This document shows, in pieces, positions 1 through 5,517 of a DNA stretch of 8,067 bases. Within the stretch, counting starts at the first letter, position 1. Every line of letters starts with the position of its first letter. The position numbers were made by a program, and so were the translations under genes. Below the pieces are notes generated by a model, which was not told the origin of the DNA, made no database searches, and saw only the letters and a program-made list of their open reading frames with translations. Location: contig JAZOUN010000011.1 of assembly GCA_045658165.1 (NCBI GenBank), positions 1-8,067 of the forward strand. Reading direction: 5' to 3'. The stretch is from UBA1081 sp045658165. Its GTDB lineage: Bacteria; Bacillota; Clostridia; Oscillospirales; Acutalibacteraceae.

Positions 1-644
1 ACAGATTCAACTCTCATACCAAGGTAGCTTTCGATGAATGAAGGATCGATGATTGAACCGCCGATACCCATACATACAGAACCGATCTGAAGGTATGACT
101 TGCCTCTCATTGTAGCAACAGCAACAGCAGCTCTGCCGAAACGGAGGAGCGTTTCTTTTACGTCGCAGGGAATCTGAGCTGATTCGTCCATATTCTGAAC
201 TTCGTGGCCGTAGATACCGAATGCGGGAAGACCTTTCTGTGCGTGAGAAGCGAGAACAGCTGCAAGATAAACTGCACCGGGACGTTCTGTACCGTTGAAG
301 CCCCATACACCCTTGATTGTGTTTGGATCCATATCCATTGTTTCACTGCCGTAGCACCAGCAGGGAGTAACTGAAAGAGTAATGTCTACGCCAGCTTTTT
401 TGAACTGTTCAGCACATTTAGCTGTTTCACCGACTCTGCCGATTGTGAAATCAGAAACAACAACCTTAACGGGTTCACCGTTTGAGTATTTCAGATTGTT
501 TCTGAAAAGGTCAGCTGCAGCCTTAGCCATTTCCATTGTCTGATCTTCAAGTGAGCCTCTTACATCAAGAGGTCCTTTTCTTGCGTCGATAACAGGACGG
601 ATACCGATTACGGGATATTCGCCTGCAAATCTTTTTTCTGCCAT
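1..644 (-). CDS. fucI: L-fucose isomerase, N-terminal part (cut by window edge)
   Basis: Cytoplasmic ketol-isomerase converting L-fucose to L-fuculose, the first step of fucose catabolism; the family is Mn-dependent. The window holds 214 complete codons of an enzyme usually close to 590 residues, so metal-ligand and active-site residues lie outside it. The translation follows the recalled E. coli FucI N-domain closely: IGIRPVIDARKG near residue 13, a SLEDQTMEMAKAAADL helix, the block TPCWCYGSETMDMDP near residue 93, then WGFNGTERPGAVYLAAVLASHAQKG, YGHEVQ and MGIGGSIIDPSF. The ATG at 642-644 is preceded by an AAAGG ribosome site about 8 nt upstream. It is the last gene in view of the operon running from 3770 and is separated from the kinase by an inserted element. 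Identity is near certain from the motifs; activity towards D-arabinose, known in the family, cannot be judged. Confidence 0.95.
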   Translation of the reverse strand, partial: MAEKRFAGEYPVIGIRPVIDARKGPLDVRGSLEDQTMEMAKAAADLFRNNLKYSNGEPVKVVVSDFTIGRVGETAKCAEQFKKAGVDITLSVTPCWCYGSETMDMDPNTIKGVWGFNGTERPGAVYLAAVLASHAQKGLPAFGIYGHEVQNMDESAQIPCDVKETLLRFGRAAVAVATMRGKSYLQIGSVCMGIGGSIIDPSFIESYLGMRVES

Positions 645-667
645 TTGTATCAACCTTTCTTTATATA

Positions 668-685
668 AAGTGAAATTGTTCACTT
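668..685. promoter_or_regulatory. Inverted repeat in the fucI leader, possible operator or hairpin
   Basis: A perfect 7-bp inverted repeat, AAGTGAA - ATTG - TTCACTT, lies 23 bp upstream of the fucI start, between the start and the end of the inserted element. It could be an operator for a sugar-responsive regulator or a small leader hairpin. An AT-rich TATATAA stretch (661-667) adjoins it, but no convincing -35 box was found, so whether fucI has its own promoter here is open. Confidence 0.35.
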
Positions 686-701
686 AAAATTACTTTGAAA
701 T

Positions 702-769
702 AATGAGCAATGAGTAGTGAGCAATGAGTAACGGATGAAGGGGCGTTGCCCCTTACCCTGATTATAAAA
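702..769 (+). repeat. Left inverted end of the four-helix-bundle element
   Basis: Heptads at 702-708 AATGAGC, 709-715 AATGAGT, 716-722 AGTGAGC and 723-729 AATGAGT are followed by AACGGA. A perfect hairpin comes next at 738-754 (AAGGGGC - GTT - GCCCCTT), then ACCCTGATTATAA. It pairs with the right end in inverted orientation. The hairpin has no T-tract after it on either strand, so it is unlikely to be an ordinary terminator. Confidence 0.75.
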
Positions 770-779
770 TTGTGCCTAC

Positions 780-1142
780 TCAAAAATTTATATCATCAGG
801 TTTTGATTTCTTGGTTATTGCTATAAGCAATCTCAGTAAATCAAGACAATCAGAGTTAAGAGAATTGAACTGTGAATAAGTAAGAAAATCTGTTTCATAA
901 AGAATTTCAAGCCAATATTTTGTTTCTGCGCATTCTTTCAATGCAATATGCATTTTGGAATGAAAATCTTTTTTACTTATAGCGTATTCGGCTTCTGCAA
1001 TATTTGCACCGATACTTGTTCCGCATCTTAATAACTGCTTTGACATAGTATATTCCTGAAAATTGTTTTTCAGATAAGAATATAGTCTGATGATTCGTAT
1101 TGAAAATTTTTTGCTTTTTGTAAAAACAATATTATCTGTCAT
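780..1142 (-). CDS. Four-helix-bundle protein, 23S rRNA intervening-sequence (IVP/S23) family
   Basis: A 120-aa cytoplasmic protein with no signal or membrane segment and a strongly helical composition. The family hallmark is at residues 38-50 (LRCGTSIGANIAE, in the position of the usual R-x-S-x-S-I-x-x-N-I-A-E-G), followed by SKKDFHSKMHIALKECAETKYWLEILYETDFL and a C-terminal helix, the normal order and length for this family. Relatives are encoded in intervening sequences of split 23S rRNA genes and include Avd accessory proteins of diversity-generating retroelements, which bind nucleic acid and reverse transcriptase. The biochemical role of stand-alone copies is unknown. The ATG at 1140-1142 lacks a visible Shine-Dalgarno sequence, unlike its neighbours. 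A TATAAT-like -10 (minus strand, 1166-1171) has no matching -35. A short palindrome, TAAGTAACTTA (1154-1164), lies between this -10 and the start. It is the only gene inside the repeat-bounded element. Confidence 0.85.
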   Translation of the reverse strand: MTDNIVFTKSKKFSIRIIRLYSYLKNNFQEYTMSKQLLRCGTSIGANIAEAEYAISKKDFHSKMHIALKECAETKYWLEILYETDFLTYSQFNSLNSDCLDLLRLLIAITKKSKPDDINF

Positions 1143-1165
1143 GATTTTTAATTTAAGTAACTTAC

Positions 1166-1231
1166 ATTATAATGGGTCAAAGGGCGAAGCCCTTTCCGTC
1201 ATTACTCATTACTAATTTCTCATTGCTCATT
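1166..1231 (-). repeat. Right inverted end of the four-helix-bundle element
   Basis: Read on the minus strand from 1231 inward, the heptads are AATGAGC, AATGAGA, AATTAGT, AATGAGT and AATGACG. They are followed by GA, a perfect hairpin at 1179-1195 (AAAGGGC - TTC - GCCCTTT), then GACCC and ATTATAA. The stem sequence differs from the left end (AAGGGGC) but pairing is kept on both sides, so the stem pairs differ in a compensated way between the two ends. Confidence 0.75.
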
Positions 1232-1236
1232 CTGTA

Positions 1237-2700
1237 TTATTTTACTATTTTAACAAAATTCTTATAAGCTTCTTCCCATTTGTCTGAATCAACCGGGTTG
1301 TAAGTTTTGAGATTTTCACCCTTAGCAATGATTTTTCTTGCTTCTGCGATATCTTTGATGTCACCTGTTGACATAAGCTGTACAGCCACATTGCCGAGAA
1401 CAGTAGCTTCAATGGGACCTGCATAAACTGTTCTGTTACATGCAGATGCAGTCATTGCACAAAGGAATGTATCTTTTGTGCCGCCGCCCATGACGTGGAT
1501 ACGGTCATAATTCTTGTTTGTGCAGTCTTCGATACCTGCAAGAACGAATTTGTACTTCATTGCAAGGCTTTCGTAGATACATCTCATAACTTCGCCCACA
1601 GTTTCAGGTACATACTGACCTGTCTTGCGACAGAATTCACGCACTCTGCCGGGCATATCACCCATTGCAACAAAATCAGGAGCATCGGGATCTATAAAAC
1701 ACTTGAAAGGTTCTGCTTTTAAAGCTTCCTGTTCAAGTTCGGCATAGGAATATTCCTTGCCTTCTCTTATCCACTGTCTTCTGCTTTCCTGAATGAGCCA
1801 GAGACCGCATATATTCTTAAGGAATGCTGTTGTGTAGTTGTAACCGCCTTCATTTGTGACGTTAAGCTTTCTTGCTTTTTCGTTTACGACTGGTTCATCA
1901 AGCTCTGTGCCGAAAAGGCTCCATGTGCCGCTGCTGATGAATGCAAAATCCTTGCTTTCGCTGGGGATTGCTGTGATTGCACTCTGTGTGTCGTGTCCGC
2001 AGACTGAAATAACAGGGATTTTATCAAGACCAAGTTCTTCACGTAAAGAACGGCGGAGATAACCTGCTTTTGCGCCTGAGGGAACAATTTTGCAGAGAAT
2101 ATGCTTCGGAATTTTCATTGCGTCAAGCAATTCATAATCCCAGTTCTGAGTATCAATATTTACCATCTGAGATGTTGTTGCTATTGAATATTCAGAAACC
2201 TTATTGTTGGTAAGCATATATGTAAAAAGGTCAGGCATAAACAGAAGACTGTCTGCTCTTTCAAGAAGTTCAGGTCTGTTTTTTCTGATTGAAAGAAGCT
2301 GGAACAGAGTGTTGAATTCCATAAACTGAATTCCTGTTCTGTCATACATTTCTGTTTTAGACATGTACTTTCTGGCCTCGTCTATCATGCCCACATTTCT
2401 TTCGTCACGGTAATGAACGGGATTTTCAAGAAGATAACCCTTTTTATCAACCAGACCGAAATCAACACCCCATGTGTCAATACCTATGCTGTCGATGTTG
2501 CCGTACTGTTTTGCTTTGAGAATGCCTTGTTTTATTTCGTGAAAAAGTCTTAATACATCCCAATAGAATGTATGTCCCACTTTTACGGGATCATTGCTGA
2601 AACGGTGAATTTCTTTAAGTGTGATTTTTTCACCGTCAAAAATGCCCAGGATGGCTCTGCCGCTTGATGCGCCAAAGTCAAATGCAAGAACTTGTTTCAT
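1237..2700 (-). CDS. rhaB: FGGY-family sugar kinase, rhamnulokinase type (L-rhamnulose or L-fuculose)
   Basis: A complete 487-aa cytoplasmic kinase that phosphorylates a deoxy-ketose at O1 with ATP. FGGY signatures appear in order: the N-terminal phosphate loop DFGASSGR (8-15), DTWGVDFGLVD (75-85), HYRDERN, GIQFMEFNTLFQL (123-135), the catalytic-base motif GHDTQSA with Asp237, SSGTWSLFG (256-264), the adenosine motif MGGGTKD (404-410) and GPIEATVLGN (428-437). The match is to RhaB rather than to classical E. coli FucK. Because fucI is in the same operon, L-fuculose is a serious candidate substrate; RhaB-like kinases serve fucose pathways in some gut bacteria. The ATG at 2698-2700 overlaps the upstream stop by one base (TAATG). 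It follows a perfect AAGGAGG (2708-2714) located inside the preceding gene, so translation is probably coupled. The stop lies 5 bp from the inserted element. Confidence 0.93.
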   Translation of the reverse strand: MKQVLAFDFGASSGRAILGIFDGEKITLKEIHRFSNDPVKVGHTFYWDVLRLFHEIKQGILKAKQYGNIDSIGIDTWGVDFGLVDKKGYLLENPVHYRDERNVGMIDEARKYMSKTEMYDRTGIQFMEFNTLFQLLSIRKNRPELLERADSLLFMPDLFTYMLTNNKVSEYSIATTSQMVNIDTQNWDYELLDAMKIPKHILCKIVPSGAKAGYLRRSLREELGLDKIPVISVCGHDTQSAITAIPSESKDFAFISSGTWSLFGTELDEPVVNEKARKLNVTNEGGYNYTTAFLKNICGLWLIQESRRQWIREGKEYSYAELEQEALKAEPFKCFIDPDAPDFVAMGDMPGRVREFCRKTGQYVPETVGEVMRCIYESLAMKYKFVLAGIEDCTNKNYDRIHVMGGGTKDTFLCAMTASACNRTVYAGPIEATVLGNVAVQLMSTGDIKDIAEARKIIAKGENLKTYNPVDSDKWEEAYKNFVKIVK

Positions 2701-3770
2701 TAAATATCCTCCTTGGGAATAAAACTTGAAAATTTGTAGTCAGCAGTACCGATATATCTGCTGCGGTCAGTATTTTTGATTGTTTCGAGACACTGCTTTG
2801 CTTCAGATAAGTGTCTCACAGCTTTGCATGAGTTTATCCATGTGTTTATTTCGCTGACAAAAAAGCTTTCTGAAACAGCTTTTAAACAATCGTTTCTGTA
2901 TTTACTGTAGAAGTCATATTTTGAGTCGAGCAGGTCAACACGCTCGATGAAATAAATATAACTTCTTTCCGGATTTGTTATGATGAATGCGCTGCCAACA
3001 GCCTGCTTGAAAACAGCTTCAACAAACTCTTCTGAGAAAGAAGACCCTGTTCTGCTGACAACATCTGCAGAAACGCTGATGTCTGCAGAAACCTGACCTG
3101 TTACAGCCATAAATGCTTCATCCATATTGTAAACAGAGCTGTTTACGTATGTTGCAACCGAGCTGATGTATTCGTATCTGCGCTGTGCCGCATTCTTTGC
3201 TGATTCGTAGGCTGTTCTTTCGTATTCTGACATTGTCTGAAGTTTTTCATCGGGTATAACCGTGTAAAGTTCTTCGTAGAAATATTTAATGCCTACATAA
3301 TTTGCCGTGAAATATTGTTTTATATAATCTTCTTTTATGGGATTACTTCCGTTTGTGTCATAAAGTGAGAGACGGAGATTTTCTTTGAAATATTCATACT
3401 GCTTGATTTTGAAAAATGTATCTTTTGAAACGCCTATCTGTGAATAATAATCACCGTAAATTCGCCATAAAGCATTTGTTTCTTTTGATACATCTGCTTT
3501 TTCCTGTGGTGAGAGTGTTTTTCCCAGCATGGAAAAACGGGTGTTGACGGCAGCATACTTAAGACATTCTGAAGTAGCTCTTTCTATATGTTCTGTATCT
3601 GAAGCTGCTGTCTGTGCGTAATATGATTCATTAAGGAAATAAGAAAAAATTTCATCATTGATCTGCGTTGTGCTGTTGATTTCCATAACAACATTTCCGC
3701 CGTCACCGGAGCAGGAGGGCAGAGTGCACAGAAATATTGATATTATTATAAAAAATAACAGTTTTTTCAT
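2700..3770 (-). CDS. Lipoprotein with parvulin/SurA-like layout, possible extracytoplasmic foldase
   Basis: A 356-aa predicted lipoprotein. Residues 1-19 form a type II signal peptide (KK, a hydrophobic stretch, then the lipobox L-P-S-Cys20), so the mature protein should be anchored outside the membrane. A helical N-terminal region (about 35-155, INDEIFSYFLNE to KEDYIKQYF) is followed by a region (about 160-282) whose FVEAVFKQAVGSAFIITNPERSYIYFIERVDLL segment resembles the end of a PpiC parvulin domain in PrsA/SurA-type foldases. Typical parvulin active-site histidines are not evident, so it may be a degenerate or chaperone-only version. It is the first gene of the sugar operon and is translationally coupled to the kinase; a direct sugar role, for example in maturing secreted glycosidases, is conjecture. 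The ATG has an AAGGA site (3778-3782) 7 nt upstream. Family placement rests on pattern only. Confidence 0.65.
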   Translation of the reverse strand: MKKLLFFIIISIFLCTLPSCSGDGGNVVMEINSTTQINDEIFSYFLNESYYAQTAASDTEHIERATSECLKYAAVNTRFSMLGKTLSPQEKADVSKETNALWRIYGDYYSQIGVSKDTFFKIKQYEYFKENLRLSLYDTNGSNPIKEDYIKQYFTANYVGIKYFYEELYTVIPDEKLQTMSEYERTAYESAKNAAQRRYEYISSVATYVNSSVYNMDEAFMAVTGQVSADISVSADVVSRTGSSFSEEFVEAVFKQAVGSAFIITNPERSYIYFIERVDLLDSKYDFYSKYRNDCLKAVSESFFVSEINTWINSCKAVRHLSEAKQCLETIKNTDRSRYIGTADYKFSSFIPKEDI

Positions 3771-3797
3771 TATATTATCCTTATTTTTAATAAAAAT

Positions 3798-3826
3798 ATT
3801 ATAGCAACTATTTTATTTGTTGTCAA
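3798..3826 (-). promoter_or_regulatory. SigA-type promoter of the lipoprotein-kinase-fucI operon
   Basis: On the minus strand a perfect -35 TTGACA (3821-3826) and perfect -10 TATAAT (3798-3803) are separated by the ideal 17 bp. The expected start near 3790 leaves a leader of about 20 nt carrying the AAGGA ribosome site. It is the only consensus promoter seen for the sugar operon and should drive all its genes, including the inserted four-helix-bundle gene and fucI, by read-through. Confidence 0.85.
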
Positions 3827-3841
3827 TCAGCATTAAAAAAT

Positions 3842-3895
3842 TCAAGAAAAATTTAAGGTTCAATTAAGATTGTTTTAAGAAATTGCGGATATAAT
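3842..3895 (+). promoter_or_regulatory. Four 11-bp-spaced TTAAG repeats before a -10 box: likely response-regulator promoter
   Basis: TCAAG at 3842 and TTAAG at 3853, 3864 and 3875 recur exactly every 11 bp. They are followed, 10 bp after the last, by a perfect TATAAT (3890-3895); no TTGACA-like -35 is present. Direct repeats at one-helical-turn spacing covering the -35 region are the hallmark of OmpR/PhoB-family response-regulator activated promoters. The array also lies 15 bp beyond the -35 of the divergent sugar-operon promoter, so it could influence both directions. The regulator is not in the window. Confidence 0.55.
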
Positions 3896-3901
3896 ACAGA
3901 C

Positions 3902-4164
3902 AAACAGATGCAAGGCATTGAAAAAAGAATATCGACTCAGCAGAAAACAGCATAATTTCAGCATCATAAATAAAAAACAAGGGGAAGCGTTTTGCATTAA
4001 TGATTGACCGGATTTGCTATACACATATAAATACAAAGCTGTTTTTTGATTTTCAGATTTTCTTTCAGGATAATGTGAATGACATTTGTTTGTTGAAAAA
4101 CCTTTCCAAGTAAATTACAACCCAACACAAAAGCACCCGTCAACCGGAACTGACGGGTGCTTTT
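3902..4164 (+). other. Candidate short transcript, possibly with a 37-codon ORF
   Basis: From the TTAAG-controlled -10 box to the hairpin at 4129-4164 runs a stretch of about 260 nt with no recognisable gene. Its only notable reading frame is 4000-4113 (ATG to TAA, 37 aa, starting MIDRICYTHIN, rich in Phe/Ile/Asn). The nearest purine-rich run (AAGGGGA) is about 14 nt upstream of that ATG, too far for a good ribosome site. It may be a small RNA, a leader left from a lost gene, or untranscribed spacer. The proposal rests on promoter and terminator alone. Confidence 0.2.
4129..4164. terminator. Strong hairpin terminator, probably bidirectional, ending rlmA
   Basis: A perfect 14-bp stem, AAAAGCACCCGTCA pairing with TGACGGGTGCTTTT, closes an 8-nt loop. 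The T runs lie within the stem ends on both strands (TTTTGTGTT follows on the minus strand). It starts 7 bp after the rlmA stop codon and would also end any plus-strand transcript from the 3890 region. Confidence 0.85.
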
Positions 4165-4171
4165 GCCGTGT

Positions 4172-4960
4172 TTATGCTTTTACAAATTTTCTTATTATGA
4201 ATTCAAATTCCGTTTCAAGAACCTGCGCATTTCCGAGCTTGTTTTTGTCTTTTTCTCCCGTTTTGTAATAATACGGAGTCATTGCAAAAAGGTTCATAAT
4301 GTCATCGTTTCCCTGCACGGTTGCAGATGATGAAATTGTTACCGAATCCGCTATTTTCAGCTGTTCGTAAATTGTTGTATCTTCGTTATTTTCATAGGGT
4401 GTTTCGTAAAGGATTTCTTTAAGTCCCCAGAGATGTTTTCTTCCAGGTATTACAGAGAGCAAAATACCGTCCTTTTTAAGAATTCTGCTGAATTCTTTTT
4501 CTGCAAACGGAGCACATATCTGCACTGCAACGTCAATACTGTTATCTTCAATGGGGATTTTTGCAATGTTGGCAACAAAAAATTCCACATCTTTGTATTT
4601 TTTTGCTGCAAGACGGATCATTTCTTTTGAAATGTCAAAAGCGCAGACCTTAGCATCTGTTTTTCTTCTCATGTAATCGGTGTAATAACCTTCACCGCAG
4701 GAAATATCCATAAGGCAGTCTTCAGGCTTTATGTATGTGCACAGTTTTTCTGCAAGAAAATCGTAATATCCTTTTTCGAGGAAATTTCTTCTTGCACGAG
4801 CCATTTCCTTATTGTCTCCGATCAGTTCTCCTGCTTTGTGTTTTCCGGTCAGAAGATTTACATAGCCCTCTTTTGCAATATCAAAGCAATGTGAATTTTC
4901 GCATCTGTATAAAGAGTTGTTTTTTGTTAATTTTTTTGAACATATCGGGCAGATCAGCAT
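4172..4960 (-). CDS. rlmA: 23S rRNA (guanine-N1)-methyltransferase, RlmA family
   Basis: A complete 262-aa cytoplasmic SAM-dependent enzyme that methylates N1 of a guanine in hairpin 35 of 23S rRNA (G745 for the Gram-negative type, G748 for the Gram-positive RlmA-II/TlrB type; the lineage favours G748). The N-terminal zinc site is intact: Cys4, Cys7, Cys20, His24 (C-x2-C-x12-C-x3-H), followed by FDIAKEGYVNLL and ARARRNFLEKGYY as in E. coli RlmA (269 aa). SAM motif I is DISCGEGYY (85-93), motif II carries Asp109 (FDIS), and ICAPFAEKEFSRILKKDG follows. The ATG at 4958-4960 has GGAG 8 nt upstream. It is a single-gene unit, divergent from spoVAE and closed by the hairpin at 4129-4164. G748 methylation by TlrB is linked to tylosin resistance in producers; here a housekeeping role is likelier. 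Confidence 0.92.
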   Translation of the reverse strand: MLICPICSKKLTKNNSLYRCENSHCFDIAKEGYVNLLTGKHKAGELIGDNKEMARARRNFLEKGYYDFLAEKLCTYIKPEDCLMDISCGEGYYTDYMRRKTDAKVCAFDISKEMIRLAAKKYKDVEFFVANIAKIPIEDNSIDVAVQICAPFAEKEFSRILKKDGILLSVIPGRKHLWGLKEILYETPYENNEDTTIYEQLKIADSVTISSSATVQGNDDIMNLFAMTPYYYKTGEKDKNKLGNAQVLETEFEFIIRKFVKA

Positions 4961-4980
4961 TTAATCATCTCCGTTTTTTT

Positions 4981-4986
4981 AGTATA
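4981..4986 (-). promoter_or_regulatory. Possible -10 box for rlmA
   Basis: TATACT on the minus strand, 20 bp upstream of the rlmA ATG, matches the SigA -10 in five of six positions and suits a short leader with the GGAG site. No good -35 lies at 16-18 bp spacing, so the call is tentative. The whole rlmA-spoVAE gap is only 68 bp. Confidence 0.4.
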
Positions 4987-5015
4987 AAAAAGCTTCATCA
5001 GCACAAACTGTATCT

Positions 5016-5021
5016 GAGGTG
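5016..5021 (+). promoter_or_regulatory. Ribosome binding site fixing the TTG start of spoVAE
   Basis: GAGGTG ends 7 nt before the TTG at 5029-5031. An in-frame TGA at 5023-5025 rules out any earlier start, and later ATG codons would remove the conserved N-terminal membrane segment, so TTG is the start. Confidence 0.85.
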
Positions 5022-5028
5022 TTGAAAA

Positions 5029-5382
5029 TTGGAATTTCTTAAAGCTTTTGCAGTGGGCGGTTTTATCTGTCTGATAGGTCAGTTTCTTATTGACAATACA
5101 AAACTCACACCGGGCAAAATCCTTGTGGGATATGTTGTGGCAGGTGTAATAATTTCTGCAATCGGTCTTTATGAACCTGTCAGGGAGTTTGCCGGTGCCG
5201 GAGCAACAGTTCCGCTTACGGGGTTCGGCTACGCTCTTGTTGAGGGAACAAAAAAAGCCGTGGATGAGCAGGGACTTATCGGTGCTCTTTCGGGGCCGCT
5301 GACTGCGTGTTCTGCCGGTGTTATGGCGGCATTACTGTCCGGTGTGGTGGTTGCATTTATGACAAAACCTAAATCAAAGTGA
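5029..5382 (+). CDS. spoVAE: Stage V sporulation protein AE, inner spore membrane
   Basis: A 117-aa hydrophobic protein of the SpoVAC/SpoVAE family, part of the SpoVA system that moves Ca-dipicolinate into the developing spore and out during germination. Family blocks are clear: FAVGGFICLIGQFLIDNTKLTPGKILVGYV near the N-terminus, GLYEPVREFAGAGATVPLTGFGYALVEG in the middle, a GLIGALSGPLTACSAGVMAALLSGVVVAF membrane segment, and a short basic tail (KPKSK). Length matches the family. It starts with TTG, placed by a good ribosome site. Usually spoVAC, spoVAD and spoVAE are adjacent; here the upstream neighbour is divergent rlmA and the downstream one is htpG, so this copy stands alone. No sporulation-sigma promoter was recognised in the 68-bp gap, and no clear terminator separates it from htpG. 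Confidence 0.93.
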   Translation: MEFLKAFAVGGFICLIGQFLIDNTKLTPGKILVGYVVAGVIISAIGLYEPVREFAGAGATVPLTGFGYALVEGTKKAVDEQGLIGALSGPLTACSAGVMAALLSGVVVAFMTKPKSK

Positions 5383-5434
5383 TTTTATTATACATCAAAA
5401 AACCTTGTATTAAAAGAATTTTTTTAAAAAAGTG

Positions 5435-5462
5435 TTGACTTTACCGTAAAAACAGCTATACT
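5435..5462 (+). promoter_or_regulatory. SigA-type promoter of htpG
   Basis: TTGACT (5435-5440) and TATACT (5457-5462) with a 16-bp spacer. The predicted start is near 5469, inside the CIRCE operator just downstream. Confidence 0.82.
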
Positions 5463-5466
5463 ATAT

Positions 5467-5493
5467 TTAGCACTCGAAGTCATGGAGTGCTAA
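5467..5493. promoter_or_regulatory. Perfect CIRCE operator (HrcA binding site) upstream of htpG
   Basis: TTAGCACTC, a 9-base spacer, then GAGTGCTAA: an exact match to the CIRCE consensus, the operator of the heat-shock repressor HrcA. It begins 4 bp after the -10 box and covers the predicted start, so HrcA should block initiation until heat or unfolded protein inactivates it. As part of the 5' leader it can also form a hairpin in the mRNA. HrcA normally controls groESL and dnaK operons; this places htpG in the same regulon. Confidence 0.97.
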
Positions 5494-5504
5494 ATAACTA
5501 TTTT

Positions 5505-5512
5505 AAAGGTGA
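5505..5512 (+). promoter_or_regulatory. Ribosome binding site that selects the htpG ATG
   Basis: AAAGGTGA sits 5 nt before the ATG at 5518. An in-frame GTG at 5509 lies inside this site and a TTG follows at 5515; neither can use it as a ribosome site, so the longer reading is rejected. Confidence 0.85.
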
Positions 5513-5517
5513 TTTTG

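Larger units (their letters stand above)
702..1231. mobile_element. 530-bp heptad-ended element carrying a four-helix-bundle gene
   Basis: The segment between kinase and fucI is bounded by inverted ends that match over an outer 13 bp (AATGAGCAATGAG) and imperfectly over about 66 bp. Each end, read inward, has the same order: four to five 7-bp tandem units (AATGAGC/T-like), then CGGA, a 7-bp-stem hairpin with a 3-nt loop (738-754 left, 1179-1195 right), then an ACCC..ATTATAA block. One gene (780-1142) fills the interior. It interrupts what looks like a co-transcribed sugar operon, and its right edge is only 5 bp from the kinase stop codon. No transposase, reverse transcriptase or target-site duplication was seen. 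Mobility is inferred from the architecture; if mobile, it either needs functions supplied elsewhere or uses the encoded protein in an unknown way. Confidence 0.7.

Noticed and set aside
702..1231. CRISPR or DGR interpretation of the repeats around the four-helix-bundle gene
   Set aside because: Units are 7 bp with no spacers, and there is no reverse transcriptase, Cas gene or template/variable repeat pair.
690..1245. Target-site duplication flanking the element
   Set aside because: Flanks GAAAT (left) and CTGTAT (right) share no direct repeat beyond chance, so no duplication is claimed.
1495..2087. Plus- and minus-strand open frames inside the kinase gene
   Set aside because: They are out-of-frame shadows of a complete FGGY kinase, have no ribosome sites and resemble no family.
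4086..4268. Plus-strand 60-codon frame across the terminator and the rlmA 3' end
   Set aside because: It runs through the hairpin terminator and antisense to rlmA, with no ribosome site and no recognisable sequence.
4961..5028. SigG-type promoter for spoVAE (GTATA at 4982 with a CA..CT-like -10 near 5004)
   Set aside because: The -10 match is poor and the implied start would fall within the ribosome site.
5383..5434. Terminator between spoVAE and htpG
   Set aside because: Only an A/T-run fold (near 5412-5432) exists; no GC-containing stem, so it is not called.
5509..5517. GTG at 5509 as an earlier htpG start
   Set aside because: The codon lies inside the AAAGGTGA ribosome site that serves the ATG at 5518, and the extra residues (M-I-L) are not part of the Hsp90 N-terminus.
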